Positions 36,479 to 45,897 are shown, counted from the stretch's first letter. The stretch is 64,000 bases of DNA from Ruminococcus sp. (GCA_017558505.1 JAFYUM010000049.1:1-64000); one strand, 5' to 3'. Notes: generated by a model not told the origin, from the letters alone. A program made the numbers and translations.

Positions 36479-36497
36479 ATGTATCAGCTCCTTGGTA

Positions 36498-37031
36498 TTA
36501 ATCTGAAAATATCTCCTCGTAATCCTCCCTTATAAAACGATGATACATTGCATGACAGCCGCCGCTTATACAAGGCTCTGAGGCAAGGCAATAGAAGTAT
36601 TCATCGGGGGATTTATCGGGGAAATATGCAAGGTTGTCGAATTCCTCGCTGTTGATTTCCTCAATTACAACGTTAGGGGAGTATTTGCGGAATACTGCGG
36701 TTACTTCATCCAGAGAAGCGTGACTGCTGATTTTTTCAATAAGCTCCGCAAGAAAATCATATCCTGTAAGGTTGTTTACATAAGCTGTACCCTCGGCAGG
36801 TATAGTTATACAGATACCATTTCTGATTCTGTTAAAGGATAACGCGCCGAGTTTGTGGGCGGCATAAGCCGAAAACTCCGAAAGCACGGCATCTGTGGCA
36901 TCTGTGCCGAGGAGGTTTTTCAGTGAGGCTGTCATGTAATTAAGGCTAATGGGGCGGTTATCGAAACCTAATTTCAGCTGTGCTTCTTTTATATTGTCAA
37001 TGAGATTTTTTTCAAGACGTTCAAAATTCAT
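36498..37031 (-). CDS. DUF3877 family protein
   Basis: A 177-residue soluble protein starting MNFERLEKNLIDNIKEAQ, which fits my recollection of the DUF3877 family of Clostridia. It holds a His/Cys-containing C-terminal stretch (CISGGCHAMYHRF). Nothing about its activity can be inferred. The ribosome site is CGGAGGA. It heads a three-gene minus-strand unit divergent from the lysozyme gene. Confidence 0.7.
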   Translation of the reverse strand: MNFERLEKNLIDNIKEAQLKLGFDNRPISLNYMTASLKNLLGTDATDAVLSEFSAYAAHKLGALSFNRIRNGICITIPAEGTAYVNNLTGYDFLAELIEKISSHASLDEVTAVFRKYSPNVVIEEINSEEFDNLAYFPDKSPDEYFYCLASEPCISGGCHAMYHRFIREDYEEIFSD

Positions 37032-37060
37032 AATTTTCCTCCGAAAAAATAATATATAAT

Positions 37061-37089
37061 ATTATAGCATTAATAGAAATAAATTACAA
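37061..37089 (-). promoter_or_regulatory. Promoter of the DUF3877-GNAT-DUF3795 unit
   Basis: Minus strand TTGTAA (37089-37084), 17 bp, TGC-TATAAT (-10 at 37066-37061). Confidence 0.65.
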
Positions 37090-37110
37090 GTCGAAATTTT
37101 CAAAAATATG

Positions 37111-37139
37111 TTTACAAATGTCGAAAAACATGATATAAT
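37111..37139 (+). promoter_or_regulatory. Promoter of the GH25 lysozyme gene
   Basis: TTTACA (37111-37116), 17 bp, TGa-TATAAT (-10 at 37134-37139). Confidence 0.75.
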
Positions 37140-37167
37140 GTATGTATCATACAATGGAGGACATAAA

Positions 37168-38121
37168 ATGAAACTGAACAAGCTTAATTTATTCAAGGCA
37201 ATAACACTTTTAGAAGGATTTGTTATCGTAGGACTTGCAGTTACCGCAGGTATTTACGCTTCAAAATATAACGCAACAGTTCCGGCAAATGCAGACTCAA
37301 ATATCAGAATTCGTCCATATATCGACAAGGAGGAGACGTTTTATCAGCTCAACGGCGAGAAAATACTTGTCCACAATGATACAATGGGTGAAACTTTTAT
37401 ACCTGTTTTCGGGGATGTTCCCAAAAGTCCCATTGAGCCATCTGAAATAGTCAGGGACGGCAGCGGATTTGTGAAATATATGGGTAATGACGGGCTTCAA
37501 TCGAAAATAGGCATTGATGTTTCAGAATATCAGGGAGTTATCGACTGGGAGCAGGTAAAGGCGGCAGGTGTGGAATTTGCCATAATACGTGCAGGTTATC
37601 GTACATATGGCGGTGGAGTTATAACTCTCGATAATAGTCTTATCACAAATATTGACGGCGCAACCGCCGCAGGCCTTGACGTCGGCGTGTATTTTTTCTC
37701 ACAGGCAACAACTGCGGAAGAAGCTATTGAGGAGGCTGACGCTGTTCTCGACGCTGTTGCAGGCAGAAAAATAACGTATCCCATTGTTTTTGACTGGGAA
37801 ATAATATACGACGATTCCGCCCGTACTGATAAGGTTACAGTTGAGGGGCTTGCTGACTGCTGTGTGGCGTTCTGCGAGCGTGTAAAATCCGCAGGATACA
37901 CGCCTATGGTGTATCAGAATGCTTCAACTGCAACATATAAGCTGGATTTGCCGAGGATCAATGACTATGATTTCTGGCTTGCGGAGTATACGGATTTCCC
38001 CACATTCTATTATGAATATGATATGTGGCAGTATACCTCTGAAGGCAAAGTGGCTGGAATTGAGGGTAATGTAGATATAAATATCAGCTTCAAGGATTTC
38101 GGGGCTGATGATAATGCGTAA
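37168..38121 (+). CDS. GH25 family lysozyme, membrane-anchored
   Basis: A 317-residue protein with an N-terminal membrane segment (about 12-31) and a GH25 muramidase domain (about 112-315). Catalytic residues are visible: Asp117 in GIDVSEYQG and Asp209/Glu211 in the FDWE motif. It should cleave the N-acetylmuramic acid beta-1,4 bonds of peptidoglycan, probably in cell-wall turnover. The start at 37168 fits TGGAGG (37155-37160); an earlier ATG at 37108 would put coding sequence over the promoter. A strong terminator follows. Confidence 0.92.
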   Translation: MKLNKLNLFKAITLLEGFVIVGLAVTAGIYASKYNATVPANADSNIRIRPYIDKEETFYQLNGEKILVHNDTMGETFIPVFGDVPKSPIEPSEIVRDGSGFVKYMGNDGLQSKIGIDVSEYQGVIDWEQVKAAGVEFAIIRAGYRTYGGGVITLDNSLITNIDGATAAGLDVGVYFFSQATTAEEAIEEADAVLDAVAGRKITYPIVFDWEIIYDDSARTDKVTVEGLADCCVAFCERVKSAGYTPMVYQNASTATYKLDLPRINDYDFWLAEYTDFPTFYYEYDMWQYTSEGKVAGIEGNVDINISFKDFGADDNA

Positions 38122-38171
38122 TTTTTAATGTGTATGATGCAGAGGTGTGTGCCTCTTGCTAAAAATCACTG

Positions 38172-38203
38172 AAACCGCAGATTATCTGCGGTTTTTCTTT
38201 TTT
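38172..38203 (+). terminator. Terminator of the lysozyme gene
   Basis: AAACCGCAGA/TCTGCGGTTT stem followed by T-rich sequence. Confidence 0.85.
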
Positions 38204-38289
38204 TACAGTTGTCGATTAGTCAAATTGTACATCAAGAGTGCATATATTTTGTAGTTGTTCACAAAATTTCGTAAATAGCAATTAACTTC

Positions 38290-38318
38290 TTCACTTTTTT
38301 TCGATTTTATGTTATAAT
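38290..38318 (+). promoter_or_regulatory. Promoter of the HAD-ior cluster
   Basis: TTCACT (38290-38295), 17 bp, TATAAT (38313-38318). No other promoter is evident before iorA. Confidence 0.6.
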
Positions 38319-38381
38319 TATAAGTAACCTCTTTTGTACTATAAAGCAACAGAGTAAAATTTTCCATTTGGAGTGAAGTAA

Positions 38382-39200
38382 TTGGGCAAAACCTTGTTTA
38401 TTACCGACCTTGACGGAACTCTGCTGAATTCGCAGGCAGAGTTGTCCGATTACACGGTGGATACTATAAATTCCCTCATTGAAAAGGGTATGTATTTCAC
38501 CTATGCCACCGCAAGAACCGAGTATTCCGCAGGAAACATCACGGAAAGGCTGAATATCAACGTTCCCTGCATTGTCAATAACGGGGCGGAGATATATGAC
38601 AGGAAAAGCGGCAGATATGTCCGAAAATCCGATATTTCCATTGATGCCACCGCAAGGATAATCGACGCATTTGCGGAAAATAACGTGGGAATGTTTATGT
38701 TCAAGTTCAGAGGCGAAAAGTTCGGAACTTGCTACAGCGACAATCTCAATGAACTAATGCAGGAGTATGTAAAAACCCGCAGCAAAACAGGTCAGCCCCT
38801 ATGGAAATGCACTGATTTGCACAGCGAAAATGACGGTAGTGTGGTATATCTCACTTCAACGGGGGATTATGAAAAGCTTCTCCCCATTGAGAGAATTGCC
38901 GCTTCTGTGAAAGGTCTTGACCACGTTTTCTATGAGGATACATATACGGGAAAGTATTATCTTGAAATTTTCTCGGAAAATGCCTCAAAGGCTAACGGCT
39001 TGAAATTTCTCCGTGAGGAATACGGCTTTGATAAAATTGTGGCATTCGGGGATAATCTCAACGATTTGTCAATGTTCAGGGTTGCCGATGTTAAAATTGC
39101 CGTGGGCAATGCTAAAGATGAGCTGAAAAAAGCCGCAGATTTTGTGATTGGCACAAATGATGAGGACGGAGTTGCTCATTATCTGAATAGTTTAAAATGA
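38382..39200 (+). CDS. Cof-type HAD phosphatase
   Basis: A 272-residue HAD hydrolase with the nucleophile motif FITDLDGTLL (Asp9/Asp11), a Cof-type cap domain and the C-terminal VAFGDNLNDLSMF metal loop. Such enzymes dephosphorylate sugar phosphates, FMN or pyridoxal phosphate; the substrate is not predictable. The start codon appears to be TTG (38382) with GGAG at 38370-38373. It ends 42 bp before iorA and may be cotranscribed. Confidence 0.9.
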   Translation: MGKTLFITDLDGTLLNSQAELSDYTVDTINSLIEKGMYFTYATARTEYSAGNITERLNINVPCIVNNGAEIYDRKSGRYVRKSDISIDATARIIDAFAENNVGMFMFKFRGEKFGTCYSDNLNELMQEYVKTRSKTGQPLWKCTDLHSENDGSVVYLTSTGDYEKLLPIERIAASVKGLDHVFYEDTYTGKYYLEIFSENASKANGLKFLREEYGFDKIVAFGDNLNDLSMFRVADVKIAVGNAKDELKKAADFVIGTNDEDGVAHYLNSLK

Positions 39201-39242
39201 AATTTTCATAGATAATTTGAAATTGGAAAGGAAATGTAAACA

Positions 39243-40973
39243 ATGAAGAAACTTATGTTAGGTAACGAGGCTTTCGCAAGAGGTCTTTACGAGGCAGGCT
39301 GTAAGGTAGTATCAAGCTACCCCGGTACTCCCTCAACTGAAATCACAGAGGAAGTTGCAAAGTATGCGGAGATTTACGCTGAATGGGCTCCCAATGAAAA
39401 GGTAGCTATGGAAGCGGCTCTCGGTGCGTCAATTGCAGGTGCAAGAGCATTCTGCGGAATGAAGCACGTTGGACTCAATGTTGCAGCTGACCCCCTTTAT
39501 ACAGCTGCTTATACAGGCGTAAACGGCGGACTTGTTATTGCCGTAGCTGACGACCAGGGTATGCATTCCTCACAGAATGAGCAGGACAGCCGTCACCACG
39601 CAATTGCTTCAAAGGTTCCAATGCTTGAACCCTCTGATTCTACAGAATGCCGTGATTTCGTAAAGCTTGCCTATGAAATTTCAGAGGATTTCGATACTCC
39701 CGTTATCGTAAGAATGTCAACACGTGTTGCTCACTCACAGAGTATTGTTGAAACATTCGACAGACAGGAACTTGAATTAAAGGAATATACAAAAAATCCA
39801 CAGAAATATGTTATGATGCCTGCATTTGCAAGAGGCAGACACGTATTTGTTGAGGAGCGTACAGCAAAGCTTACAGAGTATGCTGAAACTTCACCTCTCA
39901 ACCGTGTTGAAATCTCCGACAAGGCTGAATTCGGCGTAATCACAAACGGTGCGGCTTATCAGTATGTCAAGGAGGCTCTCGGCGAAAAGGCTTCTGTATT
40001 AAAGCTTGGTATGGTTAATCCTATGCCTGTACAGCTTATCCGTGACTTTGCGGCTAAATATGACCGCATTGTAGTTGTGGAGGAACTTGACGGCATTATC
40101 GAGTCACATTGCCGCAATATCGGTGTTACCAACGTAGAGGGCAAGGCTATTTTCGGCTGTATCGGTGAAATCAACCAGTCCGCAATTGCTGAAAAGCTTC
40201 TGGGCGAAAAGAAGGAGTTTGCTGAACTTGCAGACGCAATTCCTGTTCGTCCTCCCGTTATGTGTGCAGGCTGTCCCCACCGTGGACTTTTCTACAACCT
40301 GAAAAAGCTTGGCATTACAGTTTCAGGCGATATCGGCTGTTATACTCTCGGTGCGGCTGCTCCCCTTACTGCTATGGATACAACAATCTGTATGGGCGCT
40401 TCAATTTCCGCACTTCACGGCTTCAACAAGGCAAGAGGTGCAGAGAGCGAGCATAAGAGCGTTGCTGTTATCGGTGATTCCACATTTATGCACAGCGGTA
40501 TGACAGGTCTTGTAAATATCGCTTATAACAACTCAAATTCAACTGTTATTATCGTTGACAACTCTATTACAGGTATGACAGGACATCAGCAGAACCCCAC
40601 AACAGGAAAAAATCTCAAGGGTGATCCTGCTGCTGCCGTTAATCTTGAGGAACTCTGCAAGGCTATCGGTATTAAGCGTGTACGTGTGGTTGATCCATAC
40701 AAGCTTGCTGAAACTGAGGCTGTAATTAAGGAAGAACTTGCAGCTGATGAAGCATCTGTTATCATTTCACGCAGACCTTGTGCATTGCTTAAATATGTTA
40801 AGCACAACGCTCCTTTCAAGGTTGAGGCTGACAAGTGCGTGGGCTGTAAGATGTGTATGAAGCTGGGCTGTCCCGCTATTTCAATGAAGGACGGAAAGGC
40901 AGTTATCGACCATACACAGTGCGTAGGCTGCGGCATCTGTAAGGAACAGTGCAAGATTGGTGCTATTCTGTAA
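39243..40973 (+). CDS. iorA: Indolepyruvate ferredoxin oxidoreductase, alpha subunit
   Basis: The 576-residue protein has the IorA order: pyrimidine-binding domain (SSYPGTPSTEITEE), a central Rossmann-like part, the thiamine pyrophosphate domain (GDIGCYTLGAAAPL, GDSTFMHSGMTGL, NSITGMTGHQQNP) and a C-terminal pair of [4Fe-4S] motifs (CVGCKMCMKLGCPAI and CVGCGICKEQC). With IorB it interconverts aryl pyruvates and aryl-acetyl-CoA plus CO2 using ferredoxin. In cellulolytic ruminococci the carboxylating direction could make aromatic amino acids from arylacetates. It ends 37 bp before the first inserted small gene. Confidence 0.96.
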   Translation: MKKLMLGNEAFARGLYEAGCKVVSSYPGTPSTEITEEVAKYAEIYAEWAPNEKVAMEAALGASIAGARAFCGMKHVGLNVAADPLYTAAYTGVNGGLVIAVADDQGMHSSQNEQDSRHHAIASKVPMLEPSDSTECRDFVKLAYEISEDFDTPVIVRMSTRVAHSQSIVETFDRQELELKEYTKNPQKYVMMPAFARGRHVFVEERTAKLTEYAETSPLNRVEISDKAEFGVITNGAAYQYVKEALGEKASVLKLGMVNPMPVQLIRDFAAKYDRIVVVEELDGIIESHCRNIGVTNVEGKAIFGCIGEINQSAIAEKLLGEKKEFAELADAIPVRPPVMCAGCPHRGLFYNLKKLGITVSGDIGCYTLGAAAPLTAMDTTICMGASISALHGFNKARGAESEHKSVAVIGDSTFMHSGMTGLVNIAYNNSNSTVIIVDNSITGMTGHQQNPTTGKNLKGDPAAAVNLEELCKAIGIKRVRVVDPYKLAETEAVIKEELAADEASVIISRRPCALLKYVKHNAPFKVEADKCVGCKMCMKLGCPAISMKDGKAVIDHTQCVGCGICKEQCKIGAIL

Positions 40974-41010
40974 ATAGTAAGCAAGAAAAAATTTAAAATG
41001 GGGTAAAATT

Positions 41011-41220
41011 ATGAAAATAAGAAAATTAATCTGTCCGTACTGCAATGTGTTAATGAGATATATGGGAACGAAAAGAATTCAGCTTGGTCGTACAGGTTGG
41101 ATAATAGGTGATTGGGATAATTTGCTTTCGGGTTCACTTACCACAAGTATTTATGAGTGTCCCAAGTGCGGAAAGCTTGAACTTTTCAGATTTAAGAAAA
41201 CAAAGAGGGAAAAGGAATGA
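41011..41220 (+). CDS. Small zinc-ribbon protein
   Basis: A 69-residue protein with two CxxC knuckles (CPYC near residue 8 and CPKC near 51), flanked by basic residues. It should bind zinc; nucleic-acid or protein binding is possible. The GTAAAATT-ATG context offers only a weak ribosome site (GGGG near 41000). Its stop overlaps the next start by 4 bp (ATGA). It lies between iorA and iorB. Confidence 0.75.
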   Translation: MKIRKLICPYCNVLMRYMGTKRIQLGRTGWIIGDWDNLLSGSLTTSIYECPKCGKLELFRFKKTKREKE

Positions 41221-41606
41221 TACAGTTAGAGATATACGAGGCGTTTGTCAACTGGCTTGACAATATCTTGGAAAATAACGATATGCCCGATGAAACGGTT
41301 TCCTTCTGCTTCAACCTCTATGAGGAATCCGTCGAGGACAGCGTCTATGCCGTTCAGCTTGTAGCTTGTGAGGCATTTGACGAAAACGATCCCGACTGGG
41401 CTTGCGAGGAATGTTGGTCATCGGAGGAGGATATATTCTGTGTTGAGCTTTCGGATGAAACCGAAAAAGACTGGAAAGCCGCACAGAAGCTTATCACAGG
41501 CTGGGCTGAGGAGTATCTCGGAAACGGCAAATATGCCGGTATACTCACATCAAAGCCCGTAGGCATAGGATTTGTTGACGGAGATGTGGAGATAATTCAC
41601 AGATAA
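41217..41606 (+). CDS. Acidic hypothetical protein between iorA and iorB
   Basis: A 129-residue, strongly acidic protein that I do not recognise. It has a Cys/Trp-rich middle (DWACEECWSSEEDIFCVEL) and a more hydrophobic C-terminal end (YAGILTSKPVGIGFVDG). No signal peptide or membrane segment. The overlap with the zinc-ribbon gene means the two are translated together. They could interact as partners, but no family supports this. Confidence 0.65.
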   Translation: MIQLEIYEAFVNWLDNILENNDMPDETVSFCFNLYEESVEDSVYAVQLVACEAFDENDPDWACEECWSSEEDIFCVELSDETEKDWKAAQKLITGWAEEYLGNGKYAGILTSKPVGIGFVDGDVEIIHR

Positions 41607-41621
41607 ATAACGGTGATTGTT

Positions 41622-41837
41622 ATGAAGAGAAATATAATTAATCTTGTGTACAGATTTATTCAGCTTTTCATCGTAGTATTTATATCGGATAGACTTGAAA
41701 TGAATTTCTGGGCAAAGTTCGGCATACTTGTTGTTGTGCTGCTCATATTTGACGAAGCAGAGCCATATATGGAACGCTTTTTCAAGGGTGAGCCGATGAT
41801 TCCAGACAAGGATTTGTTCGATAATCAAGGGGAATAA
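41622..41837 (+). CDS. Small two-TM membrane protein
   Basis: A 71-residue protein with two hydrophobic segments (about 6-21 and 30-43) and a charged C-terminus. No family recognised. A GTG at 41613 could add three residues; the ribosome site is poor in either case, suggesting coupling to the gene ending 15 bp upstream. It is the third small gene inserted between iorA and iorB. Confidence 0.6.
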   Translation: MKRNIINLVYRFIQLFIVVFISDRLEMNFWAKFGILVVVLLIFDEAEPYMERFFKGEPMIPDKDLFDNQGE

Positions 41838-41869
41838 AACCTTTAAAATTATAAGGAGAAAATTTAAAT

Positions 41870-42451
41870 ATGGAAACTAAATCAATTATGATAGTCGGAG
41901 TGGGCGGACAGGGTTCGCTCCTTGCTTCAAGACTTCTCGGAAATGTGCTTCTTGCACAGGGATATGACGTAAAAGTAAGCGAAGTTCACGGAATGAGCCA
42001 GCGTGGCGGTTCTGTTGTTACATACGTAAAATACGGCGATAAGGTGTATTCTCCCGTTGTTGAAAAGGGCGAGGCTGACGCTGTTATCTCCTTTGAGCTT
42101 CTTGAAGCTGCACGCTGTCTGCCATATCTGAAAAAGGGAGGTACCCTTATTACATCGACACAGCAGATTGACCCTATGCCTGTTATCACAGGCGCTATGG
42201 AATATCCTGCTGACCTCGTAAGCAAGCTTGCTGAGGCAGGTGCTGATATTACAACTGTTGACGCTCTTTCTCTTGCTGAGGAAGCAGGCACAGCAAAGGC
42301 TTCAAACGTAGTTCTTATGGGTGTACTTTCTGCAAAGACAGATTTCCCCGAAGAACTCTGGCAGAATGCTCTTGAACAGTGCGTTCCTCCGAAATTCCTT
42401 GAACTTAACAAGAAGGCATTTGAACTTGGCAGAAATGCTGCTGTAAAGTAA
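41870..42451 (+). CDS. iorB: Indolepyruvate ferredoxin oxidoreductase, beta subunit
   Basis: A 193-residue gamma/beta-type oxidoreductase domain: IMIVGVGGQGSLLASRLLG, the VSEVHGMSQRGGSVVTYV substrate/CoA region, and the C-terminal NVVLMGVLSA. It pairs with IorA. The AAGGAGAA site lies about 9 bases upstream. It is separated from iorA by about 900 bp and three small genes, whereas the two are commonly adjacent. Confidence 0.95.
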   Translation: METKSIMIVGVGGQGSLLASRLLGNVLLAQGYDVKVSEVHGMSQRGGSVVTYVKYGDKVYSPVVEKGEADAVISFELLEAARCLPYLKKGGTLITSTQQIDPMPVITGAMEYPADLVSKLAEAGADITTVDALSLAEEAGTAKASNVVLMGVLSAKTDFPEELWQNALEQCVPPKFLELNKKAFELGRNAAVK

Positions 42452-42484
42452 AAAAGTAGTATAATCTGAAAGGGAGGGATTGCT

Positions 42485-43972
42485 GTGAAAAAGCTGTTTT
42501 CTGCTATGGCTGTGCTGTCTATGATAATTTCCTGCACTTCCTGCGGTTTGTATTCAACCTACGAAGCAGATGTGGAATTGGCTGTTCCGACAGAGGAAAT
42601 ATCTGCAACCGAAACTGTAATATCGGCGGAAGTGTCTACAGAACAGCTTACAAAAGCAGATCCCATCCGTCAGGAATGTCGTAAAACTATAAAAAATTCG
42701 GAAAAACCCGAAGTCGTAAGAGTTCATTTCGAGGGCTTATGCTCCGAGGATATACGAAAACACGCACAGGTCAAGGATTTGTATAATATTGATATATTCC
42801 ACAGCGAAGTTGTGGGACTTGTGGGAATTCCAATTGAAATCGCATATGATTCCGAGATTTCACAGCCACGTTTAGGCTTTGAATATGATACATCGGAATT
42901 GAGAGGAATCCCCGAAAAAAATCTCGTAATGCTCCACTATTCCGAGGAAGATGAGTTTTACAACACCGTTGAGGATTTCGAACTTGATACGGACAAGTGC
43001 ATTGTTTCCGCAGATATTGAAGAATCAGGAGTTTATCTCCTTGCCGACGCCTATCAATGGTACGAATGCTGGGGCATGGATGTGTCGGAATATGCCTATG
43101 AAAGGGATTTAACCCAGTACAAGACCGACTGGGAGCGTGAGGAAGATACGGGAAGTATTATGGCTCTTGCCAATAAGGAATGGGCAATGGAAAACGCTCC
43201 CGATTTCCACGTATCCACCGCTGAACAGCTTGCTTCTGTTGTGTGGTATGTCAACGGAATTGACGGAAATGTGAATGTTACCCTTGAAAAGGATATTGAC
43301 CTTTCAGATTATCAATGGAAGCCTATGGGCTGGGGAAAGGGCTTTAACGGCGGATTTTCGGGAACTGTTGACGGTCAGGGGCATACAATCTACGGTATGA
43401 CCATTATGGAGGATTATCTGCAAACGGGCTTTATCGGCTACGGTACTGGAATTTCCGTGAAAAATATCAGTTTTGAGGACGCTTATGTTTCCGCAACCCA
43501 CTGCACAGGCATTGTGGGCGGTGAGCTTTACAGCTGTGGTACATGGGAAAATATCCACGTGCAGGGCAAGGTTCATGGCGGAAATGATGACTATGCGGCA
43601 ATTGTCGGTAGGGAAACGAATATAAATTTCAAGAACTGTTCAGCTGATGTTACCGTAAACGGCGAGCCTTTTGAGTATCTTTCCTATCGTCAGAAGCGTG
43701 AGGCGGAGGTTGAAATCGTGGAAACCTTTACCCTTACCCTTAACGATGATTACACGATTACACGTGATGAACACGAGGGATTTCACAACCTTGGCTGGAA
43801 TATATTGATTAACGATGAGCAAAGACTTCAAAGAAATGCAGAAAATGAACTCGTTCTCGATACTCATAACTGGGTAGGAGATTCCCCTGCAAAGTATACT
43901 ATTTATCTTGTGGCTTATATAAACGGCACATATATCCGTGTAAGCAATATTTTAGAATATGAGCTGAGTTAA
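42485..43972 (+). CDS. Exported lipoprotein with GLUG-like beta repeats
   Basis: A 495-residue lipoprotein. The signal peptide ends with a lipobox-like ISCTSCG (Cys20). Residues about 55-210 resemble the beta-sandwich segment found before other domains in large clostridial surface proteins (GIPEKNLVMLHY, SADIEESGVYLLAD). Residues about 245-400 have GLUG/right-handed-helix-like repeats (GTVDGQGHTIYGMTI, YVSATHCTGIVGG). The start is GTG at 42485 with GGGAGG at 42472-42477. Ligand unknown; its place inside the ior/paaK cluster is odd. Confidence 0.75.
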   Translation: MKKLFSAMAVLSMIISCTSCGLYSTYEADVELAVPTEEISATETVISAEVSTEQLTKADPIRQECRKTIKNSEKPEVVRVHFEGLCSEDIRKHAQVKDLYNIDIFHSEVVGLVGIPIEIAYDSEISQPRLGFEYDTSELRGIPEKNLVMLHYSEEDEFYNTVEDFELDTDKCIVSADIEESGVYLLADAYQWYECWGMDVSEYAYERDLTQYKTDWEREEDTGSIMALANKEWAMENAPDFHVSTAEQLASVVWYVNGIDGNVNVTLEKDIDLSDYQWKPMGWGKGFNGGFSGTVDGQGHTIYGMTIMEDYLQTGFIGYGTGISVKNISFEDAYVSATHCTGIVGGELYSCGTWENIHVQGKVHGGNDDYAAIVGRETNINFKNCSADVTVNGEPFEYLSYRQKREAEVEIVETFTLTLNDDYTITRDEHEGFHNLGWNILINDEQRLQRNAENELVLDTHNWVGDSPAKYTIYLVAYINGTYIRVSNILEYELS

Positions 43973-43973
43973 T

Positions 43974-44498
43974 ATGAAAAAATTTATAATGATTATCTTT
44001 TTCATTCTTTCAGCATTATCAATTATCGGTGGTGTTGCAAGACAAAAGGAATATTCCGAAAATTATGTTCGCACTAAGGCAACGCTGGTTTTTGAAGAAA
44101 GAAAGTTAAAGCTTCCGTCAACATACACATATGTTTACAAGGTAGGCGATAACAGCTATGTTGCAATAAAAGAAAACGGTCTTGAGCTCAGTAGACGCAA
44201 TATATACTACAGAAAAGACTTGCCATCTTCTTATCGCTTCGGTTATATTGAAGTTTTTGCAAAAATATTATTCTTTATGGGAATATTTTTCGCCTTGATT
44301 GCGGTTTACATTTTAGCAGGACATATTTTGTATGTATCATTTGCAAGCAAGATATTGATGTGCATATTTTTGTGTTTTACTGTGGGAATGTTCTTCCTTA
44401 CAGGCTCGGTTCAGTTTACATTTGCACTAAGTTTTGGGGCAATAGTAATTTATGCTTGCTTTACTGAGTTAAACAGAAGCACCGATTATTATAATTAA
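43974..44498 (+). CDS. Membrane protein, DUF3592-like
   Basis: A 174-residue protein with an N-terminal signal/membrane segment (about 3-20), an extracytoplasmic beta-like stretch (YTYVYKVGDNSYVAIKENG, reminiscent of DUF3592) and about three C-terminal membrane segments. It starts one base after the lipoprotein stop, so it is probably coupled to it. Function unknown. Confidence 0.65.
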   Translation: MKKFIMIIFFILSALSIIGGVARQKEYSENYVRTKATLVFEERKLKLPSTYTYVYKVGDNSYVAIKENGLELSRRNIYYRKDLPSSYRFGYIEVFAKILFFMGIFFALIAVYILAGHILYVSFASKILMCIFLCFTVGMFFLTGSVQFTFALSFGAIVIYACFTELNRSTDYYN

Positions 44499-44574
44499 TT
44501 TATTGAACACAAGGCAATACCGCATGGATTATGTGTGGCACAGCCCTGAATTTATAAATAAGGAGAAAAAGCCA

Positions 44575-45882
44575 ATGGCAAATTATTGGAATCAGGAAAT
44601 TGAATGTATGTCCCGTGAGGACATGAAAAAGCTTCAGGACGAGCGTCTTGTTGCACAGGTAAAGCACGTTTATGAGAATGTTGAGTATTATCGCAATCTC
44701 ATGGACGAAAAGGGAATAAAGCCCGAAGATATTCAGTCTATTGACGACATTCACAAGCTGCCTTTCCTCACAAAGGCTGACCTCCGTGACGCATATCCCT
44801 ACGGACTTCTTGCAAAGCCCCTCAGTGAATGTGTGCGTATTCAGTCAACAAGCGGTACAACTGGCAAGCGTGTAGTTGCATTCTACACACAGAACGATAT
44901 CGAGCTGTGGGAAAACTGCTGTGCAAGAGCAATCGTGGCAGCAGGCGGAACAAAGGACGATGTATGTCAGGTAGCTTACGGCTATGGTCTTTTCACAGGC
45001 GGTCCCGGACTCAACGGTGGTTCACATAAGGTAGGCTGTCTTACACTTCCTATGTCAAGCGGAAATACAGAGCGTCAGATTGGCTTTATGCGTGACCTCG
45101 GCTCAACTATTATCTGCTGTACTCCCTCATATGCTGCATATATCGGCGAAACTCTCCACGAAATGGGACTTACTCCCGATGACATCAGCCTTAAAGCAGG
45201 TATCTTCGGTGCAGAGCCATGGACAGAGGAAATGAGAAAATCCATTGAAAAATCCCTCGGAATTAAAGCATACGACATCTATGGTCTTACTGAAACAAGC
45301 GGCCCCGGTGTATCATTCGAGTGCTGCGAGCAGACAGGTATGCACATCAACGAGGATCACTTCTATCCCGAAATCATCAATCCCGATACAGGCGAAGTTC
45401 TCCCTGAGGGCGAAGTAGGCGAGCTTGTATTCACAAGCCTTACAAAGGAGGCATTCCCCCTTCTCCGCTACAGAACAAGAGATTTATGCGTACTCAGCCG
45501 CAAGAAGTGTTCATGCGGACGTACTCTCATCAAGATGAGAAAGCCTATGGGAAGAAGCGATGATATGCTTATTATCCGTGGTGTAAATGTATTCCCATCA
45601 CAGATTGAAACTGTACTTATCGAGCAGGGTTATTCACCAAACTATCTCATTGAGGTTGACCGTGTAAACAACACAGATACTCTTGACATCAGCGTTGAGA
45701 TGAATCCCGAACAGTTCTCTGATAAGATGAAAGTAATGCAGGAGCAGGAAAAGGCACTTGCACTTGCTATAAAGACAATGCTTGGAATTAACCCCAAGGT
45801 ACACCTTGTAAGTCCTAAGTCAATCACAAGAAGCGAGGGCAAGGCTGTACGAGTTGTTGACAGAAGAAAGCTTCACGATTAA
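44575..45882 (+). CDS. paaK: Phenylacetate-CoA ligase
   Basis: The 435-residue adenylate-forming enzyme has IQSTSGTTGKRVV (about 82-94), YGLTETSGPG, the EPWTEEMR segment and a C-terminal MGRSDDMLIIRGVNVFPSQIE region typical of PaaK. It makes arylacetyl-CoA, which IorAB can carboxylate to the aryl pyruvate. The start at 44575 has AAGGAGAA (44560-44567); a TTG at 44503 would add 24 residues atypical of PaaK. Confidence 0.94.
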   Translation: MANYWNQEIECMSREDMKKLQDERLVAQVKHVYENVEYYRNLMDEKGIKPEDIQSIDDIHKLPFLTKADLRDAYPYGLLAKPLSECVRIQSTSGTTGKRVVAFYTQNDIELWENCCARAIVAAGGTKDDVCQVAYGYGLFTGGPGLNGGSHKVGCLTLPMSSGNTERQIGFMRDLGSTIICCTPSYAAYIGETLHEMGLTPDDISLKAGIFGAEPWTEEMRKSIEKSLGIKAYDIYGLTETSGPGVSFECCEQTGMHINEDHFYPEIINPDTGEVLPEGEVGELVFTSLTKEAFPLLRYRTRDLCVLSRKKCSCGRTLIKMRKPMGRSDDMLIIRGVNVFPSQIETVLIEQGYSPNYLIEVDRVNNTDTLDISVEMNPEQFSDKMKVMQEQEKALALAIKTMLGINPKVHLVSPKSITRSEGKAVRVVDRRKLHD

Positions 45883-45897
45883 AAGGAGGAAAGAACT

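Noticed and set aside
41011..41606. Toxin-antitoxin pair from the two overlapping small genes
   Set aside because: Neither protein resembles a known toxin or antitoxin, and the genes lie inside a metabolic cluster.
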